From Rhodeus uyekii (Eukaryota > Chordata > Actinopteri > Cypriniformes > Acheilognathidae): DNA of 64,000 nucleotides. The notes under the pieces were generated by a model. The model was not told where the DNA came from, did not search any database, and saw nothing but the letters and a program-made list of their open reading frames with translations. Location: positions 2,625,001-2,689,000 of the forward strand of contig JAWRVZ010000056.1 in assembly GCA_037043235.1 (NCBI GenBank), in the 5' to 3' direction. The translations under genes and the position numbers were made by a program. Numbering within the stretch: position 1 is the first letter of the stretch; each line of letters begins with the position of its first letter. Positions 46,916 through 59,340 of this stretch are shown piece after piece.

Positions 46916-47396
46916 CAGTGTTGGGGGTGATGCATTACATGTAACTGGAGTTACATAATCAGTTTATCTTTTTAAGTAGCGATTAGTAACGCATTACTTT
47001 TACATTTTCTACAAAATATCTGAGTTACTTTTTCAAATAAGTAACGCAAGTTCGTTTGTTTTCCCATTTATTGATTGCCATCCTCTCCTCAATGTACTTG
47101 CTGCTGACCTTCTATGATTTGATGAATTTTGATTATTTTGTTTTTACTTGTGAAATTAGAGTTAAAGTCATCATTAAATAAATTTTAAGCCTATTTACTT
47201 GGTTAGTGCACTTTATTAGTCATGTGGTGAACAATTAATCTGTCAAAAAAAAAAAAAAACCTGTCATGAGTTCCTTCTCTGAGTGTTTGACGGCTTGTGT
47301 TGAATATCTCTAACCACTCTCCTCCAATCCTCAGTCTTCTATGAGCAAGGGATAGAAAGAATGTGCACTAAAGTAAAACCCTGTATTCAATATTCT

Positions 47397-47444
<48 letters not shown>

Positions 47445-47579
47445 ACAGCCCAGGAAGAGTAATGCAAACATAACATTACTGTTTCTACAAAATTAACTAA
47501 GTAACACAATTAGTTACTTTTTAAGGGAGTTACTCTATATTGTAATGCATTACTTTTAAAGTAACTTTCCCTAACTCTG
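46916..47579. mobile_element. hAT-like MITE nested in Tc1
   Basis: The ends 'cagtgttgggggtgatgcat' and the complement of 'cagagttagggaaagttact' form terminal inverted repeats of a fish MITE rich in 'gtaacgcattac/gttacttttt' motifs. The 8-mers on each side (caagtgat, gtcatcac) do not match, so no target duplication can be claimed. An AT microsatellite (47401-47440) has expanded inside. Tc1 sequence lies on both sides, so the MITE inserted later. Confidence 0.75.
47401..47440. repeat. (AT)n microsatellite
   Basis: About 19 AT dinucleotides inside the hAT-like MITE. Confidence 0.95.
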
Positions 47580-47741
47580 GTCATCACTGCATACACTCAC
47601 ATGGAGACCATACACAATGCTGAAATTTCTAAAATGCTGTGATTAACGTCATGCAAGTTGGATCACCCTGCATCTTCACTTTTTTAATTAGCAGTGTATA
47701 TTCTTCCTTAATATTTATTTATTTATTTTCTTCATAAGTGA

Positions 47742-48330
47742 TCGTTATGTCATTCTTTACTAACCATGATGTTGTTTCACACCTGTGGATCTTTTTTTAT
47801 GTGGAACAAAATTGAAATGTAACAAATTTAACCGGGTTTATACTTATGACAGGAAGGAAAAAAAAAACGTTTTGAATGGAAAAACAAGTGTATTTTTATT
47901 TTGCTATGCAAAATTGTAATCATTTTACACTTAATAATTTGCTTTAGCTATAAATATGACTCCACTGATTTCAGTGACACAAGAAATTATGGCGTTTGCT
48001 TTTGGCCTCAAATGGCCTCAAAGTGCTGTTTTTGCTGTCCATTCGACTTATTGTTCTTTTCAGATCTTCAGCGAAAATGATCAATTAACATTTTTGTCTT
48101 TTCCTCAATTGAAGCTATTGTACTGGCTTCAAAACATTTCAGAAGAATATAGTGCATACATTTTATGGACCACTTAAATTATGTTTTCATAGTGTTTTTT
48201 AATAATTGTGTTGATTGTCAAAATACTTCAAAAGTATTCAAATTTTTTAGGAAAAAAAACAGCTTTGGAATGACAGGATGGTGAGTAAATGATGACAGTG
48301 TTTTTGTGTCTCTGTGAACTATTTCTTTAA
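47742..48330 (+). repeat. cyprinid dispersed repeat, near full length
   Basis: Left 'gttatgtcattctttactaa' and 'gttgtttcacacctgtg'. Right 'tttggaatgacaggatggtg' followed by 'agtaaatgatgacag' and 'gtgaactatttctttaa'. Same family as 16106-16606. The interior is non-coding; the small open frame at 47956-48177 has no domain. Confidence 0.65.
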
Positions 48331-51300
48331 AACCTGTTAAGGAATAAATATACTCCCTGACGAGATACACATGCTATTTAGTTCAAACTGGTTGTTAAAT
48401 TACAGAAATGAGTCAGCAAATGTTCATTCCTCAGTATACACTCCCTCCCTTTAACAGCATGGTTCTGTTTTGACTGCTGTTCACATTTGGAAGGTCTGTG
48501 TTCACGACAGGAACCTGTTCCAGGTATTTACACACCACCCTGCTGGAATAAATCCAGTGTGATAGTTCGCTCCTCAGGGATGGATTTGATCTCAGACCTG
48601 TCATTTCTGGACAGCCCCAGTTTCCATGATCTCTCTATAGCTCCAGGAAGGTTTTAGCTGTACGTTATATGAGCAGTGTCTTGTGATGTGCTCTGTAAAG
48701 TAATAATCTCCATGAGATACGTTTCTTTTGCAAGACACTTAGCAGGTTTTTGAGGTTACACAGTGTAATGTGATTTTCTTCACAATATCAGATGTATAAA
48801 TATGCAAGGATATATTAATCTGTTACAGGAATGGGGCATTTTACATAACAACTTAATTTCCATTGGCATAATCTTCTGTATTGATTAATGTTATTCCAAG
48901 CAGAGGGACATGGCCATTTTAACATTAACCGGATTTATTTTGGATTAGGGCTTAGCTGTCTCTCCTAAAAAATGTACTAAATAAAAATAAAATATTCAAA
49001 TAAAACAAGTGTCCCTGAGAATATTAATACCATAAACATGTATGTAGTGTTACATTAATTCCCTTAAACGGCAAACAGAAATGTCACATTTCTATGAAAG
49101 AAAATCTTTTAAGCGTAAATGGAATCAAGATTTTCATTAATTTCAATTTAAAATAAGAGCTAACAGTTGTTACTTCGCAAGTGATGGAAAATAATATTAT
49201 TCAGATATAAATTAATCTACCCAGAAAGGAATGGTTAACTTGAAAATGATTTATCTACTCTTATGTCAATCTGAATGTTTATGATTTTATTTCTTCATAC
49301 AAGTCTTCTAAAGCATTCTGTAAGAAACAAACCAAAGTTTAAATCCTTCACAGATATTTTTGCCTTCCAGATGGATGTTAACTTTTATTGAGTCAGTGGG
49401 TTGAACAAATCATTCAGTCCTATTGTGAGTTGAATTAATTGATTAATTGAAAACAACCAACTTAATTTGCTCACTTAAAAACAAATTTAAAAAATCATTG
49501 TTGCTTTGTAAACTTGGGATCAATTTTTGTGGACTTTTATATAGTAATAATAATAATTATTATGTTTTAATATAAATTCAACAATTTTTTTCACTATTAC
49601 ATTTATATTTATGATATAATATTTAAATTTAATTAATATTTAATATATTTTTTGGTGGGTGAACTAATCCATTAAACTGTGGACATACACATCCCATCAT
49701 ATCCTAAGATCTGACAGACTGACTCTGGGTGGTGCTTCTTTAAATTAAGTAAACAGTATCCTGGGTTCATAAATTTGGTGGTGGAATTCCCAACCTCCCC
49801 CCTCTCTGCCTTTCTCTCTCAGTCTCCTTCTCTTTTTCTTCTCAACTGGCCACAGATTTACTGCAGCAGTAATAACTGTCATGGCAAATGCCTGGTAAAG
49901 TGCTGGACAAGGGACCAACAGAAGGAGAGTATTTATCACGGTATTGACTTTCTGACTGTGGTGTCGTGAACTCTTTTGTCATAAACTGGAGCACTCAGAG
50001 CGAGCGTGGCGATCGATAAGGGGGAAAACTGCTGTCAGGTTCTCTCCCAGGGAGCATTGCTTTTGTTACAGCCACTTAGGGGGCTGATAAATGCTCTGCT
50101 GTGGATAGGTCTCAGCTTCCGTCCACTCCGTCCAAGGGACTTCTCATACTAGTTTTTAAATCTTGAAGAAAAAAAAATCCATCTTCTACAGGAATATTCT
50201 GTGTTATGAAAGGTTTAGAGAACTAGAATAACAATCGTAGAATAGGAATTTGTGCTTTTAATAGACTTAGATATGAATAGCTGTGCCATTATTTCTAGCT
50301 CTTTTCATTTAATAGAGGATTAACTAATCTCTCAGTCTAAAGCTGCTTTTTAAAACAGAATGTACGGTTTTGGATAAAATTACACACTAAATAATATGAG
50401 CTTTATTTTTACAGCTTTATTAAATAATTCCAAATACTTTGGCATAGTGTCTATGATTAATGTGAGGTGTGTGGTGGACGTGGCACTCGCTGAATGGTAA
50501 ATCAGTGGTGTGGTTATTGATGGCAGCACTGATTAGGGGGCTGGGAAAAATGGCTGTGTCTGATTGATGATGACGGAGGGGGTGTTAAAGCGCTGACGAT
50601 AAGCAGACAGTCTGCTTGGCCGTGATATCCAGAGCCGACTTGTAGTGTGGGGGTCAGAGGTGGGTCAAGTTTACTTCCCCAAGGGGCATGGCAGCCCTGA
50701 TGATATTCCCAAAGTTAACATAACCTTTGACCTCTTCAAACAAGAGGCTACATACCGTCCCTGAGTTTGTAGATAAGCCTCTACTTACACACAAGACACA
50801 CAAGTAGTTTTTTTAAAGCCTCGTGTCAACGCCTTGTGCGTTTTTCTGGACTGCAAAATCATTTGAAAAGCATTATTTTTTAAATCAGGGGAAAAAAAGC
50901 TGTTTTCTCATAAAGATGCCCATTCGTACAAAAATGTGTATGACAGTCTGGACAGCTGGTTGGATGTCAACAAAATGACATGAAACACTGACATATCTGT
51001 GATGACCTCTGACCTCAGAAGTAAGAGAGATGAGCTGGGTATCAAGTTGACAAATTAACGAATGTTAGGCAGCAAGTCCAAAGCAAGCACAGCTGTGTGT
51101 CACTTTAGAAACATTTAACTCTATTGACACATTGGCTATCCCGGTTTATTACGGTTTCTCCCGGTTTATTACGGTTAATATCTGAGCAAGAGACATTACA
51201 TTACATTACATCATCTAGGAGGGCCTTTTCTCAGCAAATACTGATATGTAACTAATTAATATCTGGTATGTAATAATTACCTAGCATTAAATCAATTAAA

Positions 51301-54127
51301 ACCATTTACATTTATTGATTGACACCTTTAAATGCAATACATTACACATCAGATAATTGACTGATTGATTGATTGAATACCAGTCTGTTGTTTTGCAAGT
51401 GCTTTTGTACAGGTCACATTAATAAATAGTCACAGGGAGAAAAATACCAGAGCTGTTACCTCTGGAGGTGTTACCAGTTTGGAGGCTGATATCTATGTAA
51501 GGTGTTTTCCGCAGCTGTGCTGATTTTCAAGCATTTCAGTGCCAGAATATAGAAGGAGTTTACTTTTAATTAGGAGTTGGAAAGGATGTGAAAGTCACAT
51601 TCTGGGTGAAATGTTATCTGGTTACATTGGTGGCAGAGGTTTCATTTTAAGGTTTAAAGAGAAAATTAACCTCTCCCCAATTAAAGCCCCAATTGTTGAA
51701 GAGTGTCATGCCATTTATTCAAGCAGACTGAGCATATTGACAGTTTTGGATGTGTAAATGTCAGGATTAATATGAGAAATACAGGAATAATTAATTTCAG
51801 ATGAAAACTCAGAACTGAGACCATTAAAGCACATTTAAAATATGAGCTCTCTGTTATAGTCAAGACTCTTTATGTGAAGATCCTTTTATATTGTTTTACC
51901 AGTTGACTTGATATTTTAGAGGGAATTTTTATATATATATATACATAAAGCTACAAACTACATCAGCTCTTAAGCTGTGGAAGAATGTTAGAAGTTCCTT
52001 CAAAAGCCAGTTCCCGGTGCTCGAGTGGACCCAGCCTATGACCTGGGATTATTGTTCAAGTTCATAGGTGTCCAGACAGGTGTGTAATGGCTTGTAATTC
52101 TGTCTGAGAGAGGAATGGGGGAAGGGTTGAGACAGACAGTCTTGAGCTGTTGAACAGGGCTGAAAATGTGGTGTAGTTCAGTCTGGGCACGCTTCAAACA
52201 TGTGGACTGATTCCATGCTGGGCTAGATCCTGTGAGTTGATCTCTGAAGCTCGTAAGGTGTTTTTGAACAAATCTACATTGCACTTTTGTCCGAAACGTG
52301 TAATGCTGCTGTGCAAAAAAAGAAATAAAATAATGGTACAAAAGGACCTGCACAATCATTAACAAAATCTGCAGTTAAACTGCGAAAAGTACTAAATTGT
52401 TTACTAAAACTGACAGTATTTTTATAGCCTTAATAATTCTTAATAATTTCTACATAAACATTTTTAACATTTCAAGTTATATAAAATAGCGTTTAAATAT
52501 TTTATTTATGTGTATATACTGTTGTACCATTTAAAAATCTGAGGTGTGTACGATTATTTCAGTGTCTTCAGGTTCTCTGAATGCCAATCCAAGTGGACAA
52601 GGACTAAATGTTTTTTTTCTTTGGTCCAGACCATGCGAACCAAATTACAAGTGTGAAAACACCTAAAGTCTTTACTTGAAAACGCGCAGGAGAATACATT
52701 AATCAATCTCATTGAATGCAACTAAATCAAACGTAAATGTGACTGGTCCATGCAGTAAGGGCTTAAATACACAAGGAATGTTCAATAGAAACTGAAACAG
52801 GTGTGGATCTCATGTGTAACTATGCAAACAAGCAAGCTAAGAGTTCTCCGCAAAAGGAATGAAAATGAATCCAGAACATAACTACAACATAACAATAGAC
52901 AGGTTAACTTCAAGGTGTAAATGTTTTCTTTTTCTTCCTTTTTTCATTTGTTGACAGAATCACAGAGAGCGACAAAACTACAATTACTCACTTGACCTGT
53001 TAAATTAGTGTTTTATGGGAATTTATATATTCAAATATATAAATAAAATCAAACAGTCCCAGGAGATTTTGAAAGCCACATTGTGGTGGTAAGTGTTTAA
53101 GGGCATTGTTTGATAATTGTCTTGCCTTTATCTGAGGGTCAATGCACTAGGATTTCGGGATGCTGTATACGGTCTATTGTTCTAGTAAGAACTATGAGTA
53201 GAATGATAAATCACTGATGAATAGTTGACAGATGTATTCAGCGGCTACACAACTTTTTTATGCAAATGCAAGACAGAAAGTGAGAGAGAGAATATAGGAA
53301 GGTTCAGTATATACTGATATACAAGCAGTTTTTATTTTGTGTACACTTGAAAGAGTGTCTTCGTAGTAACACAAACATGTACACATTTATCCTTGGAAAA
53401 CAAAGCATGCTCCTTCTGGTGAGTTTTGACATTCCTCTTCAAGGTAATGGCCCTTATGAATATGCATAAGGGGTTCACCTTGAATTATAGGAATGTCTTT
53501 TAGCTTTAGTGAACATGTCAGAAGCGAGAATGAAATGACTGTTGATGTTGATTTTTGTTTTTCTGGCACTGTCTGATTGAAGGGCAAACATACTCTTACC
53601 TCAATGATCGCAGCATTAAAAATATCCTTGTCTGTTGCCTGATTTTCACACAACTTCTCAATCCATTAAAATGGGCAGAAAATGGAGGGGGGTGTGTGGG
53701 GTGGATATCTAGATTTTGCAGATGTTGGAAGACAATTATATTTGCATGTCCACTTTCGTTATATATGTTTTTACAACAATAATGCTAATAAAACAGGCAT
53801 GGGATGTTCTTTTTCTGCTCTCATTGTACTCATAAATGACTCTTCCTTCAACTAGGTGTGTTTTCTTTCTTTCTTTTTCTGTTTCACAGGAATTAGCCAA
53901 TTGGGCATCAAATGAGGTAGCTGGGGTTAATAGCCATCATTTTGTCATTGTTTATTTACAAGCACAGCAAGCTCTTGATCAGAGCTCCTTGACAGTGTTT
54001 GGGAACTGAAGTGTTCTCACAACTGACTACACCTGCAGTTACTGGCTGCAATCTTGTATGCTACAAAAATGTTTCCCTCCTATTGTTCTGTATTGGATGT
54101 GATTATGTCTGGTAACTATTTTTTAAT
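48331..54127. other. unassigned DNA, no gene seen
   Basis: AT-rich stretches alternate with more balanced ones (48420-48730, 49680-50130, 50440-50800, 51980-52260) that lack recognised repeats and could be conserved noncoding DNA. A duplicated 'cccggtttattacggtt' lies at about 51139-51173. No coding exon is supported. Confidence 0.45.
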
Positions 54128-54517
54128 GATTTTGAAAGAAGACTGTTATGTTCACGAAGGTCAAAAAGCTGTATTTATATTTGTGATAGCAAAGTTACAA
54201 TTTTCAGTGTCACATGATTCTTCAGAAATCATTCTAAAATGATGATATCCTGCTCACAAAATGTTTGCTATACTTATCAGTGTGCCAAAACAGTTGTACT
54301 ATACCAAAACAGTTGTGCTTTTTTGTGGAGACTTAGACATTTTTTGATGAATGGAAAGAGCAAAAGAACAGCATTAATTTGAGATAATTTGTAGCAAATC
54401 ATATGTAACATTATAAAAGCACTCTTTTAAAAGGAATTTATTGTGATTTGCTGAATGAACTATTATTATTATTGTTGTTATTTTTAAATCTGACCTCAAA
54501 CTTTTGAATAGTACAAT
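54128..54517 (+). repeat. cyprinid dispersed repeat (copy 2)
   Basis: Blocks 'ttttgaaagaagactgttat', 'gtgtcacatgattcttcaga', 'aaacagttgtgc' and the end 'ctgacctcaaacttttgaat' plus 'agta' occur in the same order as in the copy at 5170-5426, here with more of the 5' part. A very common teleost repeat of unclear class. Confidence 0.7.
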
Positions 54518-54641
54518 ATAATCCAAACAGTATGCTTGTAGAATGTTATGGTTGTTAGTAAATACATATTTGTCAGTATATGATGTAATTATGATTACTT
54601 GTGTGTTTTTTTTCCAATAGCATGATTTACCTTTATAAATA

Positions 54642-55044
54642 CAGTGGAGTTCGGTTATGTCGACTGCCTCGGGGGTTGCAAAAAAGCATCAAGATAACCC
54701 ATATTTCCTATATTAACATAGATTTTCCCACAAATAACCTACAGATGCAGATAATCGGCATGCTCATATAGCCAGCGAGTTTTGGGTTTTGTGTAAAAAA
54801 ATCTTTTGCATAACCCGCACCCATAGTGAACTAGGTATGGAAATTAGTCACAAAATAACCATGTGAAGTGACGACTTCGTCCCTGTTTCGTGCTCGAGAT
54901 ATTCGATTTCGGCGACATTAACAAATCGACATTAAAGAATCGATAATACTGAGACAAATAGGGAGTTTGGCGGTTCCACTTCAAAAACGTCGACATAATA
55001 GTATTGGCGAGTTAACCATGACTCGAGATAAGTGAACTCCACTA
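54642..55044. mobile_element. pogo-like MITE
   Basis: Left end 'cagtggagttcggttatgtc'. Right end, read inward, 'tagtggagttcacttatctc'. TA flanks (54640-54641 and 55045-55046). Inner blocks ('tcgacattaaagaatcga', 'cgtcgacataatag') echo the left end ('ttatgtcgactgcc'). This is typical of a pogo/Tigger-type nonautonomous element. No coding sequence. Confidence 0.75.
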
Positions 55045-55134
55045 TAGATGTAAAAGTACTGTAATAATGAATGAAATCATTATTAGAAGTAAATCATCCA
55101 ACCGCCCACATAATGTATACAACTTCATAAATCG

Positions 55135-55176
55135 CATGGATAAAAGTGTTTGGAATTGCATAAATGAAATGTAAAA
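55135..55176 (+). mobile_element. SINE tail remnant
   Basis: 'atggataaaagtgtttggaa' followed by 'ttgcataaatgaaatgtaa' resembles the tail of the SINE at 37835. The head is not visible. Confidence 0.4.
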
Positions 55177-55183
55177 TAATAGA

Positions 55184-56064
55184 ATTCCCTTTCAAGGTGA
55201 GGTTCCTTTCCAAGAAGGGTCCTAGAACATTCACTTCAGGCATTCCCTACACAACAGAAACGTTCAAGAAAATGCCAGAGGCCAGCCTCTCGAGTCTGGT
55301 TCCCTAGTAGAATTTTCGGCAGCGGTTGTTACGTTTGCCCAATATTTCTCTTTGGTTCCTTTGAGCAAGCTCTGGTAATGGCCAAATAAGTACATATCTG
55401 TTGTGTTAGGAGTAATAGTGTACCTCTCCCAGCTATGAGATCAGGTTTCATTACCGGTACTTCACTGTTCCAAAGAAAGAGCGCAGCTTGTACGATCAGC
55501 GCTCGAGTGTGCTGGCTGTGCTCATGGACACTCTGCACACGTCTATGTAATGCCTGGTCTTATCCCTGCCCACATCTGGTGGTCTGATTTCCTCTTCTGG
55601 AGCTGGAAGCATGCACTGCGGTTACTTCCACTCCAGCAGAGGCATCGGTACCACGACTATCCAGATCCGAGGAACCAGACAAGTCTCGCGAGAGACTTCA
55701 TCCTCCAACTAAAACAAAAACTAGTCGAAATGTATTTCCATCCTTCAACAACACAGAAGTTTCTGAAGGTCGACTTCTGGGGTAAGGCTTACCAATTCAG
55801 TTTCTTCTACCCAGCCTAGCTTTATTACCCCGCATCCTGAGGTGCTGCGTTCTGAACTACATCAACGTCTTGTTAATCTTACTTCAGTCACAGCAGTTAG
55901 CAGCTCGGCATTGAGGTGTCGTTCCTGCTTCCATCTACTCAATCAATTCTATTGTACTCCACAAGACAATCACACTAAAGCGTTGCATTGCGTTCGCATT
56001 GCGTTCCGACGCAGTGTCTCATTCTCTCTTCAGGGAACTAGGATTAAAAACATAACCTGAGACG
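55184..56064 (+). mobile_element. DIRS deletion derivative with RT remnant
   Basis: Begins 'attccctttcaaggtgaggt' and ends 'gggaactaggattaaaaaca' then 'taacctgagacg', matching the outer ends of the copy at 21375. The right end is preceded by 'cgttccgacgcagtgtctca', as in the copy at 59.5 kb. Only RT pieces remain inside. gag, RNase H and YR are absent. It is 881 bp long. Confidence 0.75.
55418..55890 (+). pseudogene. DIRS reverse transcriptase fragments
   Basis: Three RT landmarks occur in order on the plus strand: 'HYRYFTVPKKE' (about 55452-55484, fingers), 'YFHPSTTQKFLKVDFWGKAY' (about 55732-55791, palm), and 'CVLNYINVLLILLQSQQLAA' (about 55846-55905). In the last, the YxDD catalytic motif reads Y-I-N-V (55858-55869), so both catalytic Asp are lost. 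Sequence between the blocks is deleted or scrambled. It cannot encode an active RT. Confidence 0.8.
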
Positions 56065-58312
56065 ATTTCTTTGCACCACCAGTGTCACCAACCATTATTG
56101 CATTCTGTTAGTTTTAATGTATCTGATTGGGAATGACATAACATTTACATTTCTGCATTTGACCTTTGATCTATGGATTCATCCAAAACATGGCACCAAT
56201 TCAGCAACAAGAAAAACAGCAACAACTACATGTTTATTCAAATAGCAGCAGATGGGGGAGGGTTTGAAACTTGTTTGATAACAGACTTTATATTTGTAAT
56301 TCTGTCACCACCGCTAGTGGTGCAGAAATAACATGCTTTGTCTTTAACGGCATTAAACACATTTAATTAATCTTCAAAGTTAAGCAACTGGTCTTTGTAA
56401 AGTATTCTCTGTTTGTCAAGAATCCGGTGATGAGGATGAAAGAAAAAAGTGAGCAGAGGAGGTTTCCAGAAGAAGTGGCAGCATATGTGAGAGGATGTCT
56501 GAAGACAGATAATGAATGAGAGTGGAGATTCTTCCTGTCCTCTCGTTTGGGTTTTAGGCAGTGTGGAAATTCATTAGGAATGCAGTCACACTCTCAAGTG
56601 AATGACCATATCAGCTTACCAAATGCAAATACCACAAAATCTGCAGAGAAGGGAAAGGATTATGTGGTTGGTCTATTAACCTCCCAAAGAGATAACTGAC
56701 ATCTTATCTCCCCAAACTGGCAGGAAGAGCTTGACTACCATCAACCTGAGTTTGACACACACTTTTCACAATAATTAATAGGATCAGATGAAATTTTAAA
56801 TAGGCCTCTGGGTTTCTATTATGGGTCCCCAGGGCTGAGAAAAACTCATGAAGATGCTGTTGTAGAGGGATGGAGAGCTCTCTCTCTTCTCATTGAGGAA
56901 TATCTGTGTCAGTCCCACCAATCGTGCAAAAAAAAAAGAAAAGAAAAGAAAGTTGAATGCCTTTTCTCACACACTATTGTAATGGACGTATGCGGGGGCA
57001 AGGTCAAAGGGGGTATGATGTCATAGTTACCCAGAGGGCATTTCAGTTGTCATAGCAATGGCCAACTGACACCAATCGATGAGAACAGGGCTGAGTAGCT
57101 TGGGCCTCAGGGTCAGAAATAGAGATGGACAAAGCTGAAACACTATCTTGGAATTTTCTTCATGCTGTTGCTTTACCAGCTATTCGTGTGGACATTTGAA
57201 CAGTTTCCATTCTGTAATCAGACTTTCACCATTGTCTGTAGTATTGTGAATGAATAAGCAAAATAAATTACACAATAAATTATATATTTTTTGTACAAAA
57301 TAAATTAAAGTTGTGAGGATAAAAGCATAAAATGTATGAGTGATGTTTTGCTTAAGATTTGCAAGAAGGAAATATTTTCATTAAAATAAAGGCTTTTTTA
57401 TGCTCATTGCTAGTCGGCAATTTTTTTTATTTGTGTTGATGTCCATTTATAACTTTATTTTTCATTTTGAAATATCAAAGCTTGAGTATGTTTGTAATGT
57501 ATGATTTGTCAAGTTTAATTGTTAATTATTAATAAACATTCTTAATTATTACTATTATATTATTAAATTATTATCAATCACACCTTCAAAACAGGAGAAA
57601 TTAGCTGTTTTGAATCACAATGTGTCACTTTTGTGAATAATGTAGATCTGAAGTTGTTGCAAGCACAATAAACCTTACGAGAATGTAAAATGAGATAATA
57701 TCCCATCGACAGGAGTGAGACCATAGATGTTTCTTTTGCTGGAGCAATCTTTTATGGTGTGACAGATCAATGTAGCGCCTCAGTTTATGTGAACCGATCA
57801 TCTCTTCATACAACTAGTTATGACATCAAATAAACGTGATTGAACATTCGAAAGGTATGTTGAAAGATACAGTACGACTTGCTAAAATCCTGTCACATGT
57901 AATCAGTCAATCAGTGTTTCAACCACAGAAAGCCGACAATAAAACAGCTTGTAAAAAAATTATTATAACATCACATTTACATCAGAAAAGCAATTCAGTG
58001 TTCAAGAACCTATTGATCAGCTAGAAAAAAATAAATTCACCGTATTGTATATTCATTGAATTTTGACCTGTTCTTCAATCAATGAATGTTGGAATACCTG
58101 TTTTATGACAGATACCATATAAATGTTATTTTTTTTCTTTTTTTTTTTTGTAGAAACTTGACTGTCATAAAAAAAGTTATTATAAACTTATCATAAAACC
58201 TTCCAGATGTGTACATTAAATGTAAGTAGGTTACAAATAAATGAATTATAACCTTTTATATTATAATGATGTACAAACTGGGGTTCCCTATTTGGTTTAC
58301 ATTATTATATGA
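56065..58312. other. unassigned DNA
   Basis: No gene is seen. 56400-57170 is more balanced and free of recognised repeats. A short AAAAG stutter lies at about 56931-56952. The rest is AT-rich. Confidence 0.5.
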
Positions 58313-58323
58313 GCTGCTCAGGC

Positions 58324-59200
58324 TGGATGCCATGGTTCAGACGTGGCTGAGGCTACATCTGTACGATTTTTCCCCCGATCGCTCAGCTCCTGGGAGTTCT
58401 GGAGAGAGTTTGTCGGGACAAGGTCCATCTCATGCTAATTGCCCCATGCTGGCCAGGCAGAGTGTGTTTTGCGGACCTAGTTTCCCTCCTGGGAAATTCC
58501 AGTCAGGGTTCTCCCCGTCCACCCTGAAGGTTTATGTGGCTGCTATAGCCGCTTACCACATACCTCTGGGTGGCATGTCTATTGGCAGGGATCCCTCAGT
58601 CACATGAGGCTGAAGCCTACAGTACAAACCAAGGTTCCCACCTGGGACCTGTCCCTGGTCCTCTAGGCCTTGTCCCAGGCCTCTTTCGAACCCATTGAGG
58701 AGATTTCCATCAAGTTTCTCTCTCTAAAGGCCCTATTTCTGTTTGCCATAACTTCGCTAAAGATGGTAGGGGATCTACACGCCCCTTCTGTAGCCTCCTC
58801 ATGCCTAGAGTTTGCACCTGGGATGGCCTAAGCCTTCCTCCATCCCAGGCCAGGCTATGTTCCAAAGGTTCCTACCAATTCGGCACGGTCTACTGTACTG
58901 CAGGCATTCTGTCCTGTCCCCTTTGGTGATCATGATCAGGAATTTAAGAACAAGGTCTGTTCAGTGCGAGCACTGGACACTTATGTCCACAGGACTGTCC
59001 TGTGGATGAATAAATGAACCATTTATTCGCCTTCCCATATAGTGGTCCGTGCCCACTCCACTAGGAGCATGGCTGCCTCTAAGGCAGGGGTTTCCCTTGC
59101 TGAGTTGTTTGTGATGTGGCAGACCGGTCCTCCCACACACATTCCTAAGGTTCTACCAGCATGACCTCAACTCTGCTCTGGGGATACAGGTGCTCTCGTA
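58324..59200 (+). pseudogene. DIRS tyrosine recombinase, broken
   Basis: The 113-codon frame ending at 58607 contains 'SPSTLKVYVAAIAAYHIPLG'. The remainder continues in other frames with 'VPTWDLSLVL', 'HPRPGYVPKVPTNSARST' and 'VCSVRALDTYVHRTV'. In the block 'SLKMVGDLHAPSV' the first catalytic Arg is replaced by Met (58763-58765). The His and Arg of 'RAHSTRS' (59054-59056 and 59063-59065) and the Tyr of 'HTFLRFYQHDLNSALG' (59154-59156, after a frameshift) are kept. Stops and at least two frameshifts show it is dead. In DIRS this enzyme inserts the circular DNA copy into the genome. Confidence 0.85.
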
Positions 59201-59280
59201 GTGAGCTATGATACACTTGTCGGCATTCGTCACTGAGGTGGCGTTGGTTTATCGTTCACCTAGCATTTAGACGCAGCGCG

Positions 59281-59340
59281 AGTTCCCTTGAAAGGGAACG
59301 TCTCAGGTTATGTATGTAACCATTGTTCCCTGAAGAGGGA
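59281..59340 (+). repeat. DIRS internal complementary region
   Basis: 'gttcccttgaaagggaac' (59282-59299) followed by 'gtctcaggttatgtatgtaa' is the complement of the outer right end ('...taacctgagac') and left end ('gttccctttcaagg') of DIRS copies in this window. In DIRS elements this region templates completion of the ends and circle formation. Confidence 0.75.

Larger units (their letters stand above)
46464..47696 (+). mobile_element. Tc1-like transposon relic with nested MITE
   Basis: Left end 'cactgctcaataaaatgaag' after TA (46462-46463). Right end '...aattagcagtg' before TA (47697-47698). The left 150 bp pairs with the relic at 9851-10556 on the other strand. The transposase is represented only by its DDE-domain part (46680-46868), with the first half deleted. 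The 3' tail 'gcaagttggatcaccctgca' leads to the right end. A hAT-like MITE (46916-47579) lies inside. Confidence 0.85.

Noticed and set aside
46908..47587. 8-bp target duplication of the hAT-like MITE
   Set aside because: caagtgat and gtcatcac do not match, so none is claimed.
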